A stretch of 64,000 bases of DNA from Chryseobacterium sp. JV274 (GCF_903969135.1 NZ_LR824569.1:1364001-1428000), one strand, 5' to 3'. Shown: positions 8,177 through 17,556, counted from the stretch's first letter. Translations and numbers: made by a program. The notes: generated by a model not told the origin, from the sequence alone.

Positions 8177-10840
8177 CTACAAAACTTCAATATTTTGTTT
8201 TAATGGCAGGTTCTTGGATGAATTGCCAACCATAATTCTGTAAGTTCCTTTTTCTACAACCCATTCCATTTTTTCATTCAGAAACTGTAATTGCTTTATG
8301 GGAACTTCAATGGTGATAGATTTTGATTCTCCGGGCTTCAATTCTACTTTCTGAAATCCTTTAAGCTCAATCACCGGTCTGGAAACAGTTGCCAATAAGT
8401 CTTTTACATAGAGCTGAACAACTTCGCTTCCTGCTTTTGGTCCTGTATTTTTTACATTGACTTTAGCAATTATAGTTTCATTTTCTGAATATTTGGTTTT
8501 GTTCAGCTGTAAACCAGAGATTTCAAAGGTGGTATAACTTAAACCAAAGCCAAACGGATACAATGGTTCACCACTCAAGTCATAATAATCATTTCCTCTT
8601 CCTGTTGGATGATGATTATACGTCAGAGGCAGCTGACCTTCTTCAACCGGAAAAGTGATGGGCAGTTTCCCGGATGGATTTTCTGCACCAAAAAGAGTTT
8701 TTGCCACAGCATTTCCTCCTTCTTCTCCCGGATACCAAACATCTAAAATAGCACCTACTTTATCTTTCCAGGCAGTTGTTTTTATAGCAGATCCGCCTAC
8801 TAAAACTACTGTTAGCGGTTTTTTCAATTTTGAAATTTCATGAATAAATGATTCCTGATGTCCGGGTAAACTCAGTGAAGAACGGTCCTGAAATTCGCCT
8901 TCATGAATGCCGGCAGTAACAATGATATAGTCTGCATTCTGAGCAAGATCTAAAGCTTCTTCATACTCTTTCCGGTACTTATGAAGTCCATAGTTCCAGA
9001 TCAGCTCAAGGTTTGCTTCTCCCCGATTTTCATGAAACTCAATGGTAATGTCATATTTTTCACCTTTTACTAAATCTAGATCAACCATTTTGGTGGAATA
9101 GCTTAGTTTTTCCCATTGGTCAATGATTAATATTCCATCAAGGTATAATCTGAAGCCGTCATTTCCGCGCAATCCTAACTGATACTTTCCTGAATCCGGT
9201 GCTTCCAGTTTTCCTGTCCAGCGGATGCTGTAATGATCAGGTTGAAGTTTTTGAGGATCGGGTGAGTATAAAGTCCATTTAAAATTGAGCTGTTTATCCT
9301 GTTTTTCAAAAGCCGGATTTCCTTTTAAATTGGTATCAGAGAAATAGGTACCTTTTAATCCTTTTTTGTTTTCGGAGGATAAATATTCATTGGAAATTGT
9401 AGTAAAATCCTTTACATTCCAATCAATCCCTTTTGAATAAACGACTTCAATATTTTTATCTCTGGTATAATTTTTAATTCCGTCAACAATATTAATCTTT
9501 TTGTTTCCAGGCCCTGAATAACCGCCTAATCTGGCATCAACAGCATCTGTTCCTACCACCAGAATTCTTTTTACATTTTCGGGAACAGGAAGGGTCTGAT
9601 TATTATTCTGGAGCAAAACGAAAGACTCTGCAGCCGTTTTTTCTGCCAGCGGTTTATGATTCAGTTTTTTTAATTCTTCAATTTCTTTGACTGAAACATA
9701 AGGGTTTTCGAATAATCCAAGCTCAAATTTAGCTCTCAATACTCTTGCAACAGCATCATCAATTCTTTCTTTTGATATTCTTCCATCCAAAAACGGAGGA
9801 ATAAAAAGCTCATAATGTTTATATTCTGTCTGAAAAATCACATCCAGCCCTGCATTGATGGCCTGTGCGGAAGCATCATCATAATCTTTTGCTGTAAAAT
9901 GCAAGACATTTGCGCCTCCTACCGCACTTGCATCACTGATGACGAAGCCCTTGAAATTCCAGTCTTTTTTTAACTTTTCTGTTAACAGCCAATGATTAGC
10001 GGTTGAAGGTCTTCCATCAAGAAGATTATAAGAGGTCATTACTGAACGGCTTTTTCCTTTTGTAAAAGCATTGTGAAAAGGTATTAAATGTGTTTCCTCA
10101 AGGTATCTTTTGCTCCAATGAATCGGATATGAATCTCTTCCACCTTCTCCTACATTGGCAAGAAAATGCTTCGGAGTAGTAATGATTCCCATATTTTCAA
10201 ATGAACTGACAAAACTAACTCCCATTACTGAGGTCAGAAAGGGATCTTCACCGTAAGTTTCCTCTGTTCTGCCCCATCTCACGTCACCTGCCAGATTTAC
10301 TACAGGGGTCAGAATCTGACGGATTCCTCTCAATTTGGATTCTTTTGCAATCGCTGTTGAAACCTTGTTCATCAACTCCGGGTTGAAAGTGGCTGCCAAA
10401 CCGATGGCCTGAGGAAAAGCGGTAGCTCCTTCTCTTACCAATCCGTGTAATGCTTCGTCAAAGGGAATAATCGGGATTCCTAATCTTGATTCTTCTACAA
10501 AATACTTCTGAATAGCATTGATTTTTTTCACCAATCTTTCGGCATCTTCATTGGCGTTATATTTCAACAACTGCCCTGCAGCGCCGCCTCCCTGATTTCC
10601 AGCACTTACCTGCAATCCAAAAATCCCATGAGAATATTGTCCCTTTGGGACGTTATCCAAATCTCCGGGAATCATAAAACACTGCCAGAATTTTTCTTCA
10701 GGGGTCATTCTCTTCAGCAGATCCTGAACTCTGGTTTCAATGGATTGTTTTGGGTCTTTATATAAGGGTTTTTGAGCAGAGATAAATACTGAACTCAGCA
10801 AGAAAATTCCTATAATTTTAAATCGAAGTTTAAAACACAT
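8177..10840 (-). CDS. Secreted GH3 beta-glycosidase with PA14 insert
   Basis: 887 residues. Signal peptide (about 1-22, ending FISA). The GH3 N-terminal TIM barrel carries the nucleophile Asp in GFVISDASAVGG (about residue 302). The C-terminal alpha/beta domain is interrupted by a PA14 module (about 490-620; GTYFSDTNLKGNPAF ... LYLDGILIIDQW), as in BglX-like enzymes where PA14 shapes the +subsite. A fibronectin-III-like domain closes the protein (about 790-880). Expected to cleave beta-glucosides or beta-xylosides in the periplasm or outside the cell. The GH29 fucosidase gene lies just upstream on the same strand, suggesting joint glycan breakdown. Confidence 0.92.
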   Translation of the reverse strand: MCFKLRFKIIGIFLLSSVFISAQKPLYKDPKQSIETRVQDLLKRMTPEEKFWQCFMIPGDLDNVPKGQYSHGIFGLQVSAGNQGGGAAGQLLKYNANEDAERLVKKINAIQKYFVEESRLGIPIIPFDEALHGLVREGATAFPQAIGLAATFNPELMNKVSTAIAKESKLRGIRQILTPVVNLAGDVRWGRTEETYGEDPFLTSVMGVSFVSSFENMGIITTPKHFLANVGEGGRDSYPIHWSKRYLEETHLIPFHNAFTKGKSRSVMTSYNLLDGRPSTANHWLLTEKLKKDWNFKGFVISDASAVGGANVLHFTAKDYDDASAQAINAGLDVIFQTEYKHYELFIPPFLDGRISKERIDDAVARVLRAKFELGLFENPYVSVKEIEELKKLNHKPLAEKTAAESFVLLQNNNQTLPVPENVKRILVVGTDAVDARLGGYSGPGNKKINIVDGIKNYTRDKNIEVVYSKGIDWNVKDFTTISNEYLSSENKKGLKGTYFSDTNLKGNPAFEKQDKQLNFKWTLYSPDPQKLQPDHYSIRWTGKLEAPDSGKYQLGLRGNDGFRLYLDGILIIDQWEKLSYSTKMVDLDLVKGEKYDITIEFHENRGEANLELIWNYGLHKYRKEYEEALDLAQNADYIIVTAGIHEGEFQDRSSLSLPGHQESFIHEISKLKKPLTVVLVGGSAIKTTAWKDKVGAILDVWYPGEEGGNAVAKTLFGAENPSGKLPITFPVEEGQLPLTYNHHPTGRGNDYYDLSGEPLYPFGFGLSYTTFEISGLQLNKTKYSENETIIAKVNVKNTGPKAGSEVVQLYVKDLLATVSRPVIELKGFQKVELKPGESKSITIEVPIKQLQFLNEKMEWVVEKGTYRIMVGNSSKNLPLKQNIEVL

Positions 10841-10872
10841 CTCAAGAATAATTTAGTTTAAAATTTGTTCTT

Positions 10873-10930
10873 TTACCTTGAAGCAAAAGAACCAAAAGTT
10901 CAAGACTTGGAACTCTCCGCTAAAAATAGA
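10873..10930. repeat. Possible dispersed intergenic sequence (GAAGCAAAAGAACCAAAAG type)
   Basis: Only the one copy is in this window. The wording GCAAAAGAACCAAAAGTTC followed by AAGACTTGG recurs in intergenic regions of Chryseobacterium-type genomes as I remember them. The rest of the gap 10841-11098 shows nothing I can assign. Confidence 0.3.
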
Positions 10931-11098
10931 ATCTGCTCTCTAAAAATTCTAAAACTCGTGTGAATTTAATGTTAGTTTTCCTGTTCAACAGTTGTCTCGC
11001 ACTCAAACACTAGAATTTTCTTAACGTTCACAGACTATATTTTCTTAATGCTTCGATTTCCTATGTCACTTTAATATAAAAATAAGTCACCAATTCAA

Positions 11099-12541
11099 CT
11101 ATTGCGTTATTTGAATTACAGTTGAATATTTTAACTTATTTCTTTCTTTAGGTAAATTAATTTCAATTGAATTTCCTAATTTTTTCCATTGAATTTTGTT
11201 TGACAATCCTAAAACTTTCAAAGATTTTGGTTTAAAATTATCAGGAATTGTAAAACTTAATGTTGATGGAGCCTTATATTCTGATTTTTCATCAAGATGG
11301 AAAACATTTACCGTATGATGGTCTTTGCTTTGGGTATAATAATAATCTCCTTCGTGATAGGGAGCAATGCTTCTTGTAGCAAAAACAGCAGACTGATTTT
11401 TGTTCATCCAGCCGGAAATCTGCTGTAATCTTTCATACACTATGGGGTCATAATCACCATTAGGTCCGGGAGCGATATTCATCAGGTAATTTCCTCCTCT
11501 GGAAATGATTTTCACCAAGGTTTCAATAATCTTTTGGGAGGTTTTATAGTTGTCATTGGGAACATAGGAAAAGGAATCTCCCATGGTGATACAGCTTTCC
11601 CAAGGGATGGGAAGAGCATGTTCCGGAACCGCCTGCTCTGGTGTAACATAATTTTCCCATTTTCCGGGAACGGTACGGTCTACAATAATAATTCCCGGCT
11701 GATTTTTCCTGGCCATTGTTCCTATTTTATCCATATCAATATCCTGCTCTACTTTGATCGTGCGCTGCCATTCAACTTTCGGATCAATGGTATGAAAAGG
11801 ACGTACCCAGCCTCCATCCAGCCAGAGTATATCAATTTTACCATAATCGGATGTGATTTCGTTCAGCTGATTGAAGGTGAATTTTTTAAAACTCTCCCAT
11901 CTTTCCGGATATTTTTTAGGGTCATAATTTACATTTCTGTCTTTCGGCGGAAAGTAAGGCCACCAGTAATCATCGGAATGCCAGTCAGGCTTTGAAAAGT
12001 ATGCTCCAATTTTGAATCCCTCTTTTCTGAAGGTATTGAAGATTTCTTTCGTCACATCTGATTTTGGATTTTTTGAAAAAGGAGTTTTAGGAGAAGTGAT
12101 TTTATAATCTGACTGCTGGGTGTCAAACATCGCAAAACCATCATGATGCTTCGTGGTAAAAACCACATATTTCATTCCAGCTTTTTTTACTGCATCCGCC
12201 CATTTTTGAGGATTAAACTGAGTGGGATTAAAAGTTGTCTGAAGGTTTTCATAATTCTTTACATATTCGTCATAAGATTTCCCATGCTCAGGTTTTCTCT
12301 GCGTCCAAGATTCGTCTTCAGGGCATAAGCCCCAGCTTTCAACAATTCCCCACTGGCTGTAGGTTCCCCAATGCATAAACAGTCCGAATTTCATATCCTG
12401 CCACTGGTCCAGATTCTGAACAACAAGAGGGTCTGTGGGTTTCTGATATCCGTCAGACACATTATGAGCCTGTGAAAATACTACTGAACTTATTAAAAAA
12501 GATGAAAGGAAAAAAGGTTTTAATTTGGGTATAACCAACAT
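11099..12541 (-). CDS. Secreted GH29 alpha-L-fucosidase
   Basis: 480 residues. Signal peptide 1-25 (ending VVFSQA). The GH29 catalytic domain has the early GLFMHWGTYSQWG and KYVVFTTKHHDGFAMFD motifs (substrate-binding His pair) and the nucleophile Asp in DILWLDGGW (about 241). The domain ends with GNYLMNIAPGPNGDY, and a small beta-sandwich follows. It releases alpha-L-fucose from glycans; the family has retaining chemistry. No SusC/D pair sits beside it, so it is not part of a classical PUL here. Confidence 0.93.
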   Translation of the reverse strand: MLVIPKLKPFFLSSFLISSVVFSQAHNVSDGYQKPTDPLVVQNLDQWQDMKFGLFMHWGTYSQWGIVESWGLCPEDESWTQRKPEHGKSYDEYVKNYENLQTTFNPTQFNPQKWADAVKKAGMKYVVFTTKHHDGFAMFDTQQSDYKITSPKTPFSKNPKSDVTKEIFNTFRKEGFKIGAYFSKPDWHSDDYWWPYFPPKDRNVNYDPKKYPERWESFKKFTFNQLNEITSDYGKIDILWLDGGWVRPFHTIDPKVEWQRTIKVEQDIDMDKIGTMARKNQPGIIIVDRTVPGKWENYVTPEQAVPEHALPIPWESCITMGDSFSYVPNDNYKTSQKIIETLVKIISRGGNYLMNIAPGPNGDYDPIVYERLQQISGWMNKNQSAVFATRSIAPYHEGDYYYTQSKDHHTVNVFHLDEKSEYKAPSTLSFTIPDNFKPKSLKVLGLSNKIQWKKLGNSIEINLPKERNKLKYSTVIQITQ

Positions 12542-12591
12542 ATGGAATAGTTTTCCGCTAATTTAATTATCCTTTGGGAGATCCGCAAACA

Positions 12592-13491
12592 TTAGGATTC
12601 CAAGAGATTAAGAATAGCTTCATCAAATCCGGAAAATGAAAACTGAAATCCATTTTTTATCAATCTTTCTGGGTACACATTACGGCTTTTTAAGAGTAAT
12701 TCGGTTTCTGTATTCAGGAATACAGATGCAATTTCCAGCTGCCAGACAGGAGCATTGAGTCCAAAAGGAACATTCAGTTTTTTTCTCAATTTTTTCATCA
12801 TATTTTCATTGGAAACCGGTGCAGGGGCGGTTATATTGATCGTTCCTGACATATCCTCATGCTGAATAATCCAGTCTACCGCTTTACAAAAATCATCAAT
12901 ATGAATCCAGCTTACCATTTGATTACCTCTTCCCTGTTTTCCTCCTAAACCCATCCTGGTAATCATTTTCAGCTTTGGAAATGCTCCGCCATTATTGCCC
13001 AGAACGATTGATGTGCGAAGAACAGCTTTTCGTATTCCTTCATTTTTGACTGCAAAGAATTCTTTCTCCCAGCATTTGCAGATATTCATTGAAAAGTCAT
13101 CTCCTATAATTCCGTTTTCTTCTGTATTGAGATGTTTTTCAGAATGAACGTAAATGGTAGCAGAACTGGCATTCAGCCACACTTTGGGTTTTTCAGAACA
13201 TTGATCTACTACTCTTTGCAATATTCTTGTACTATCAATTCTTGAAGAATAGATTTCCTGTTTATTTTTCTCATGATAACGACAGTCTACAGATTTTCCC
13301 GTAAGATTGATCAGAACATCTGCTTTTTCCAAAGTGTTTTTCCATTCACCCAATGTTCTGGCATCCCAGTAAATTTCGTTTTTACGTCGAGGATTACGGG
13401 TCAGGATATAGACTTGGTTTCCTTTTTCCGTAAAGTATTTCTCCAGATTTTCACCAAGAAATCCGGTGCCTCCGGCTATGATTATTTTCAT
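12592..13491 (-). CDS. TIGR01777 family epimerase (YfcH-like SDR)
   Basis: 299 residues. Rossmann dinucleotide motif GGTGFLG at 7-13, extended-SDR core, and a C-terminal DUF1731-like segment (LNVPFGLNAPVWQLEIASVF ... YPERLIKNGFQF). The usual YxxxK catalytic pair is not conserved in this family and is not obvious here. Last gene of the leftward cluster headed by the GbsR-type regulator, 117 bases beyond the DUF2071 pseudogene. Substrate unknown. Confidence 0.85.
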   Translation of the reverse strand: MKIIIAGGTGFLGENLEKYFTEKGNQVYILTRNPRRKNEIYWDARTLGEWKNTLEKADVLINLTGKSVDCRYHEKNKQEIYSSRIDSTRILQRVVDQCSEKPKVWLNASSATIYVHSEKHLNTEENGIIGDDFSMNICKCWEKEFFAVKNEGIRKAVLRTSIVLGNNGGAFPKLKMITRMGLGGKQGRGNQMVSWIHIDDFCKAVDWIIQHEDMSGTINITAPAPVSNENMMKKLRKKLNVPFGLNAPVWQLEIASVFLNTETELLLKSRNVYPERLIKNGFQFSFSGFDEAILNLLES

Positions 13492-13607
13492 TGTTTTAAA
13501 ATTTTAAGTTCAAAATACAAAGTTTTGGGTTCAATGTTTAAGGTTTTAACCACAAATTGCACAAACTAACACAGATGTTTATGGATAAGGGGTATTCTTG
13601 TTCTTTT

Positions 13608-14310
13608 TTAGCTGATGTATTTCTTTGTTCTCACCTGAATTTCTGAGCCTTCAGCCAACATTACGGAAAGAGGTTCCTGATGATTCAGACCTTCAAAGTC
13701 ATTTCCATATATTTTTTGAAAATCAATATCCAGATGATGGTCTTTTATGGTGTAACAATCCCATTTTGGGTGGCATACTTCATATTCGGAAGTTACATTT
13801 TCCTTTTTTGTAAAGCCAAAATAATGTTCTGTGATAAATTCAAACTCTGAGTTTTCTTCCATAGGTTTTGCTGTATTTTCAGCCATAACTTCAATAGAAT
13901 GCCAGCTTTTATCTTTCCATGAATACCGGATCAGCAGTTCGTCCCCACTTTCATGAATCTGGTTTTTCATTGGCATTGTGTGATAATTTTCTTTGTACAA
14001 AGTATTGGCGACAAAGCTCAATGCAGGTTTGGGAACAATTTCTTTGATAAATACCACACCTCTTTTCCAGACTCCTTTCTTTTTTCTTTACATAAAATCT
14101 TAGGTTCACTTCCTCAAAATTCCGGTGAAAAGGAATGGGTAATCCCAGCAGTTTTGTATTTAAAAACATGAATCCTACTAAGCTTACATAACATCTACCT
14201 TTATAAAAATCGAGTTCTGTACCTTTAGGTAAATAAGGCAATAAGATTTCAGGATCTATTTCGTAATTGATGATGGCCAGCTTCCGCCATTCTGCTTTTA
14301 AAAAATTCAT
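13608..14310 (-). pseudogene. DUF2071 (YqjF family) gene broken by a frameshift
   Basis: Two overlapping frames together make one normal DUF2071 protein of about 233 residues. The first (14310 down to 13951) holds MNFLKAEWRKLAIINYEIDP through NLRFYVKKKE and then goes out of frame. The second (open from about 14090 down to 13608) continues GVWKRGVVFIKEIVPKPALS to the end. The switch falls at an A-rich run (six A in the sense strand, 14080-14085, and the AAAGG after it). Removing one A restores VKKKE-GVWKRGVVF. It may be a true mutation, slippage or a sequencing error. Sits between the SRPBCC and epimerase genes. Confidence 0.85.
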
Positions 14311-14328
14311 AATACTGTGTTCTTTAGG

Positions 14329-14805
14329 TTAAAAAATGGCTATTCCGTCATGGGTGGAAGATTCTGCAATAGTTTTGATCATCTCATTTCTTTTGAGCAG
14401 AAAATCCTTGAGATATCCTGTAAGAAAAATGGCATTAAACAATTTTCCTACAATCCCGAGTGGAGATTCAAATTCAAAAATATCGGTCATTAATGTTTTT
14501 CCGTTTACAGATTTAAAGGTATGTCTGTGTCGCATAGATTTGAAGGTGCCTTTCTGCATAACATCAATGAACTGAACCGGTTTCTCCATACTGACAATTT
14601 TTGTGGTAAGGGTCTGATAAATTCCCAGATGTTTTGCCCGCCAGGTTACGGTTTCGTTTTCTTCAATCAATCCTGAAGTACGTCCTGCAATTGCTTTTTC
14701 ATGAGATACTGAGGTTGACTGCTGGTGCAGATCAATGTTTCTTGCCAGATCAAAAACATAGTGAATATCTGCATTGATTACGGTGTTTAAATAGATGGTT
14801 GACAT
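14329..14805 (-). CDS. SRPBCC (START/Bet v1-like) family protein
   Basis: 158 residues. Opens with STIYLNTVINADIHYVFDLA, the first strand and helix of the SRPBCC fold, followed by beta strands (ETVTWRAKHLG, TFKSMRHRHTFK) and a long C-terminal helix (LKDFLLKRNEMIKTIAES). SRPBCC pockets bind hydrophobic ligands. It commonly accompanies TIGR01777 epimerases, as it does here two genes downstream. 19 bases from the DUF2071 start, so probably co-transcribed. Confidence 0.82.
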   Translation of the reverse strand: MSTIYLNTVINADIHYVFDLARNIDLHQQSTSVSHEKAIAGRTSGLIEENETVTWRAKHLGIYQTLTTKIVSMEKPVQFIDVMQKGTFKSMRHRHTFKSVNGKTLMTDIFEFESPLGIVGKLFNAIFLTGYLKDFLLKRNEMIKTIAESSTHDGIAIF

Positions 14806-14825
14806 TTTCAGAGGTGTTAAGTTTG

Positions 14826-15650
14826 TTAAATTTTAAATTCAATGGTTGTCAGAATGATAACGACCAACGCAGTGATTCTGAATACTATCCAGGAAATGGT
14901 AGGGAGAAAGTTTAGTTTTAGTATTCTGCATCTTCTTATATGTTCCAGAAGCATGATCAATACTACAATTCCAAAGTATATCAGATAAAAAACAGGGGTG
15001 AAATCGATCATCAGCGCAGGAATTAAAAGTAAGGTTCCAATTAAAGAAACAGTCATCATATTTCCGAGATAATCCCAGATTTTATCTTTGAGATAAGTTT
15101 TTAAAAAGAGGATCTGCCAAACGAGCTGACCAAGGCAAACTGTAAATTCTCTCAGGAAATTTCGTTCTAAATCAAAATTCAGCTTTACGGAAAATTCACT
15201 TAGGATATATGCTGAAAAAATAACAACAAAACTGATGTAGGCCATTCTGTATTTCAGGTTAAAATCCGGGATACATGATTGTTCTGTACCGTCATTTTGG
15301 GAAGGGATAATCTGTTTTCTATTGTAAGAAATGAAGGAATACAGCTTTTGAAAAAACCAATACAGAGGTTGTATTCGAGCAATTTTTTCCAACAATGGCA
15401 AAGAGTTTCCAATGATGAGAAGCAGACTGTCCAGCCCGTAAACGACTTCATTTTTGTCGTGATCTACCAGAGCAATTTCATTTTTCGCACGATTGAAATC
15501 GATTAGGTTTTTATTTCTAACAGAAAGTTCTGTAAATGCTTCTCTTCCATCTTCATCCAGCATTCCACATTTTGTGAAACCTTTGGAATAGAGATTACAC
15601 ATCGGGCATTGATTGTCGTAGATTAATGTGTGGTTTTTGAGCGTTTTCAT
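14826..15650 (-). CDS. DCC-type thiol protein fused to a membrane domain
   Basis: 274 residues. The N-terminal ~130 residues are a DUF393/DCC domain opening LIYDNQCPMCNLYSKGF, with Cys15-P-M-Cys18 in a thioredoxin-like fold. The C-terminal ~145 residues hold four or five hydrophobic segments (from YISFVVIFSAYILSEF to ITALVVIILTTIEF). Its start overlaps the stop of the upstream gene by 4 bases (ATGA), so translation is probably coupled. Role unproven; DCC proteins are presumed thiol oxidoreductases. Confidence 0.8.
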   Translation of the reverse strand: MKTLKNHTLIYDNQCPMCNLYSKGFTKCGMLDEDGREAFTELSVRNKNLIDFNRAKNEIALVDHDKNEVVYGLDSLLLIIGNSLPLLEKIARIQPLYWFFQKLYSFISYNRKQIIPSQNDGTEQSCIPDFNLKYRMAYISFVVIFSAYILSEFSVKLNFDLERNFLREFTVCLGQLVWQILFLKTYLKDKIWDYLGNMMTVSLIGTLLLIPALMIDFTPVFYLIYFGIVVLIMLLEHIRRCRILKLNFLPTISWIVFRITALVVIILTTIEFKI

Positions 15651-16009
15651 AATTGTGATTTATAAGGTTCATAAGTATTATAGCAATCATAAACATATGC
15701 TGCTGCCATCACGGGACTGTATAAAAGAGCAGCCATTAAAACATATCCAAAAAAATCATTGATATGTTTTTCTGTAAACAAAATCAGTACAATAATCCAA
15801 ACCGGCAGTATTACAATCCCATACGCGATATACAATGCTGATTTTTTTGTTCTAAGAAATAGTTTGACCAGAAAGCTTATCAATTGAGGGATTCCTACTA
15901 TAAAATAAAACAGAACAAATCCCGACAAACCACCAAATATAAAAGCCTGAGGCCCTATTATTATAAAAAACAGATGAATGTAATAATCATATTTTGCAAA
16001 TGTTTTCAT
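15647..16009 (-). CDS. Small integral membrane protein
   Basis: 120 residues with about four membrane segments (FIIIGPQAFIFGGLSGFVLF, IVILPVWIIVLILF, YVLMAALLYSPVMAAAYV among them). No recognised family motif. Coupled by ATGA overlap to the DCC gene. A dyad operator copy lies 94 bases upstream of its start, so it may begin its own transcript within the cluster. Confidence 0.7.
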   Translation of the reverse strand: MKTFAKYDYYIHLFFIIIGPQAFIFGGLSGFVLFYFIVGIPQLISFLVKLFLRTKKSALYIAYGIVILPVWIIVLILFTEKHINDFFGYVLMAALLYSPVMAAAYVYDCYNTYEPYKSQL

Positions 16010-16102
16010 GGCAATGACTGTTTAAAGTGATCCTTTTCTTCTGAAATAAATAATCAGAAATAAGTGAACGATTAAATTTTTCATACTTATTGTTAATTTT
16101 AT

Positions 16103-16124
16103 ATTTTCAGTAATTTTTGAAATA
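16103..16124. promoter_or_regulatory. Dyad operator, copy 1 (ATTTTCA-N8-TGAAATA)
   Basis: Half-sites ATTTTCA and TGAAATA (one mismatch from TGAAAAT) separated by GTAATTTT. About 27 bases including the left flank are identical to copy 2 at 16919-16940. It lies upstream of the 15647-16009 gene. Confidence 0.65.
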
Positions 16125-16141
16125 TAATTCCAAATAAAAAA

Positions 16142-16552
16142 TTAATTTCTTTCAAGATCAGCATTTCTTTCACTTACTACTTTTTCTTTGTTCAATGCGT
16201 GCTTACGTCCTTTCAGGAATAACAATAGATTCAAAAGCATCATTATTCCTAAATAAATTGAAAATCCTCCTATTTTTTTGCTCAGCGCAACGACCAGCCT
16301 TTCTATGGTTTCAATTTGAAAAAATTCAATGATGCATAGAGCAAAACCTATATTTAAAAGGTAAAACCCAATTTTAAATAATGAATTTGTTGCCATTGCA
16401 ATGTCTTTTTTCTGGTGAAAAATATCAATCATGAATGTTTTTGAATTTTTAAACAAAAATTGGGATACCAATACTGTAAGGGTAATTACAATAGGTAAAT
16501 AGATCATGTACGCAGAAAAATTATACGTTGTGGTTAAAACTGTAGTTGTCAT
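16142..16552 (-). CDS. Small integral membrane protein
   Basis: 136 residues with three membrane segments (about 14-32, 58-80, 97-115) and a charged C-terminal tail. The middle segment (FKIGFYLLNIGFALCIIEF) is similar to one in the gene just upstream (LLGCYYLVNLGFIAINL), so the two may be paralogous subunits. Only 7 bases separate them. Unknown function. Confidence 0.7.
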   Translation of the reverse strand: MTTTVLTTTYNFSAYMIYLPIVITLTVLVSQFLFKNSKTFMIDIFHQKKDIAMATNSLFKIGFYLLNIGFALCIIEFFQIETIERLVVALSKKIGGFSIYLGIMMLLNLLLFLKGRKHALNKEKVVSERNADLERN

Positions 16553-16559
16553 AATAGTA

Positions 16560-16904
16560 TTATTTTAATGTTAATTTATTTCTCAGGAAGTAAAGGATAA
16601 AAATGTTCATATAATGCAGCATAGAAAGGATTAAAATGATACTTCCAACTCTCGTAGCAGTAATGGTTATCATTTCTTCGAGACTGCTTATTTTGTTCCA
16701 TATTGTAAGGTTTATTGCGATAAAACCAAGATTCACGAGATAATAACAGCCAAGAAGTATCCTGTTAATTGTCAGGCAAAGACCTTCATCATGAAGTAAG
16801 TATTTCAAATAGGCTTTTCCTTCATGGTAACATCTTCTTCCTACATCAATTGTGACATAAGAACTGATACTTAAGAAAATTATATAAGAAACAATATTAA
16901 ACAT
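16560..16904 (-). CDS. Small integral membrane protein
   Basis: 114 residues with three membrane segments and a conserved-looking NLGF stretch shared with the next gene. No domain recognised. An operator copy (16919-16940) sits only 14 bases before the ATG, so a bound repressor would block initiation directly. Confidence 0.7.
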   Translation of the reverse strand: MFNIVSYIIFLSISSYVTIDVGRRCYHEGKAYLKYLLHDEGLCLTINRILLGCYYLVNLGFIAINLTIWNKISSLEEMITITATRVGSIILILSMLHYMNIFILYFLRNKLTLK

Positions 16905-16918
16905 TTTATAAATTTTAT

Positions 16919-16940
16919 ATTTTCAGTAATTTTTGAAAAT
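16919..16940. promoter_or_regulatory. Dyad operator, copy 2 (ATTTTCA-N8-TGAAAAT)
   Basis: Perfect 7-bp half-sites with spacer GTAATTTT, immediately upstream of the 16560-16904 gene and downstream of the regulator gene. Confidence 0.7.
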
Positions 16941-16982
16941 TAAATTGAAATAAAAAAGGATTTTAACCCTTTTTCAATTTTT

Positions 16983-17486
16983 CTATTTCAACAGATTGGT
17001 AATCTTTCCTACCAGCCAGTGATCATCGCTTTTTATCGCCAGATCCATAATATTATTTATTTTTCCGGTTACAGAACTGAAATCATTCATCAGTTTGATA
17101 AATTCCTGAGCTTCTTCTGAGTCTTTATCTTCAATATTTTTTAATTCTTCAAGAAAAGAAATTACAGGCTCAATTTCTCTTTTTCTGCGTTCTTTGGTAA
17201 TCTGTTTGAAAAGGTACCACACATCTTTTTCTGCCACGAAATATTCTTTACGGTCTCCTTTCACAAATTCTTTTTTCACAATTCCCCAGTCTATCAGGGC
17301 GCGAAGATTCATATTGGCATTTCCTCTTGAAATTTCCAGCTGTTCCATTACCTCATCAGTAGAAAGGGATCTGCCGCTAGCCAAAAGCAATGCATGTACC
17401 TGTGCCATCGTACGGTTGATTCCCCAATTGGTGGCAAAGGTTCCCCAGGTCTGAATGTATTTTTCTTTTGCTTCTGAAAGTTGCAT
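16983..17486 (-). CDS. GbsR/MarR-type winged-helix transcriptional regulator
   Basis: 167 residues. A winged helix spans about 30-95 (SLSTDEVMEQLEISRGNANM as the recognition region, WGIVKKEFVKGDRKEYFVAE as the wing), with a helical C-terminus for dimerisation. The arrangement TWGTFATNWGINRTMAQVHA at the N-terminus is typical of the GbsR family, which represses by binding AT-rich dyads. First gene of the leftward cluster, with its own promoter overlapped by the dyad; two more dyads occur downstream. Autoregulation is inferred. Confidence 0.88.
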   Translation of the reverse strand: MQLSEAKEKYIQTWGTFATNWGINRTMAQVHALLLASGRSLSTDEVMEQLEISRGNANMNLRALIDWGIVKKEFVKGDRKEYFVAEKDVWYLFKQITKERRKREIEPVISFLEELKNIEDKDSEEAQEFIKLMNDFSSVTGKINNIMDLAIKSDDHWLVGKITNLLK

Positions 17487-17512
17487 TTTATTTTCCTTTT
17501 AGATTTCTGAAA

Positions 17513-17542
17513 CAAATGTAATTATATTTTTTGAATTTTCAA
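17513..17542 (-). promoter_or_regulatory. Promoter of the GbsR-type regulator gene
   Basis: Read leftward: TTG (17542-17540), a 19-base spacer, then TACATTTG (17520-17513). Both elements and the spacing match the Bacteroidota consensus. It lies 27 bases upstream of the ATG and its -33 element is inside operator copy 3. Confidence 0.8.
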
Positions 17543-17556
17543 TAATTTTTGAAAAT
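17535..17556. promoter_or_regulatory. Dyad operator, copy 3 (ATTTTCA-N8-TGAAAAT)
   Basis: Perfect half-sites with spacer ATAATTTT. It covers the -33 box of the regulator's own promoter, which suits autorepression. Confidence 0.75.

Noticed and set aside
13546..13580. ACCACAAATTGCACAAAC-type stretch, with looser likenesses near 57316 and 62933
   Set aside because: The three stretches share only short words such as CACAGAT; too weak to call a repeat family from this window.
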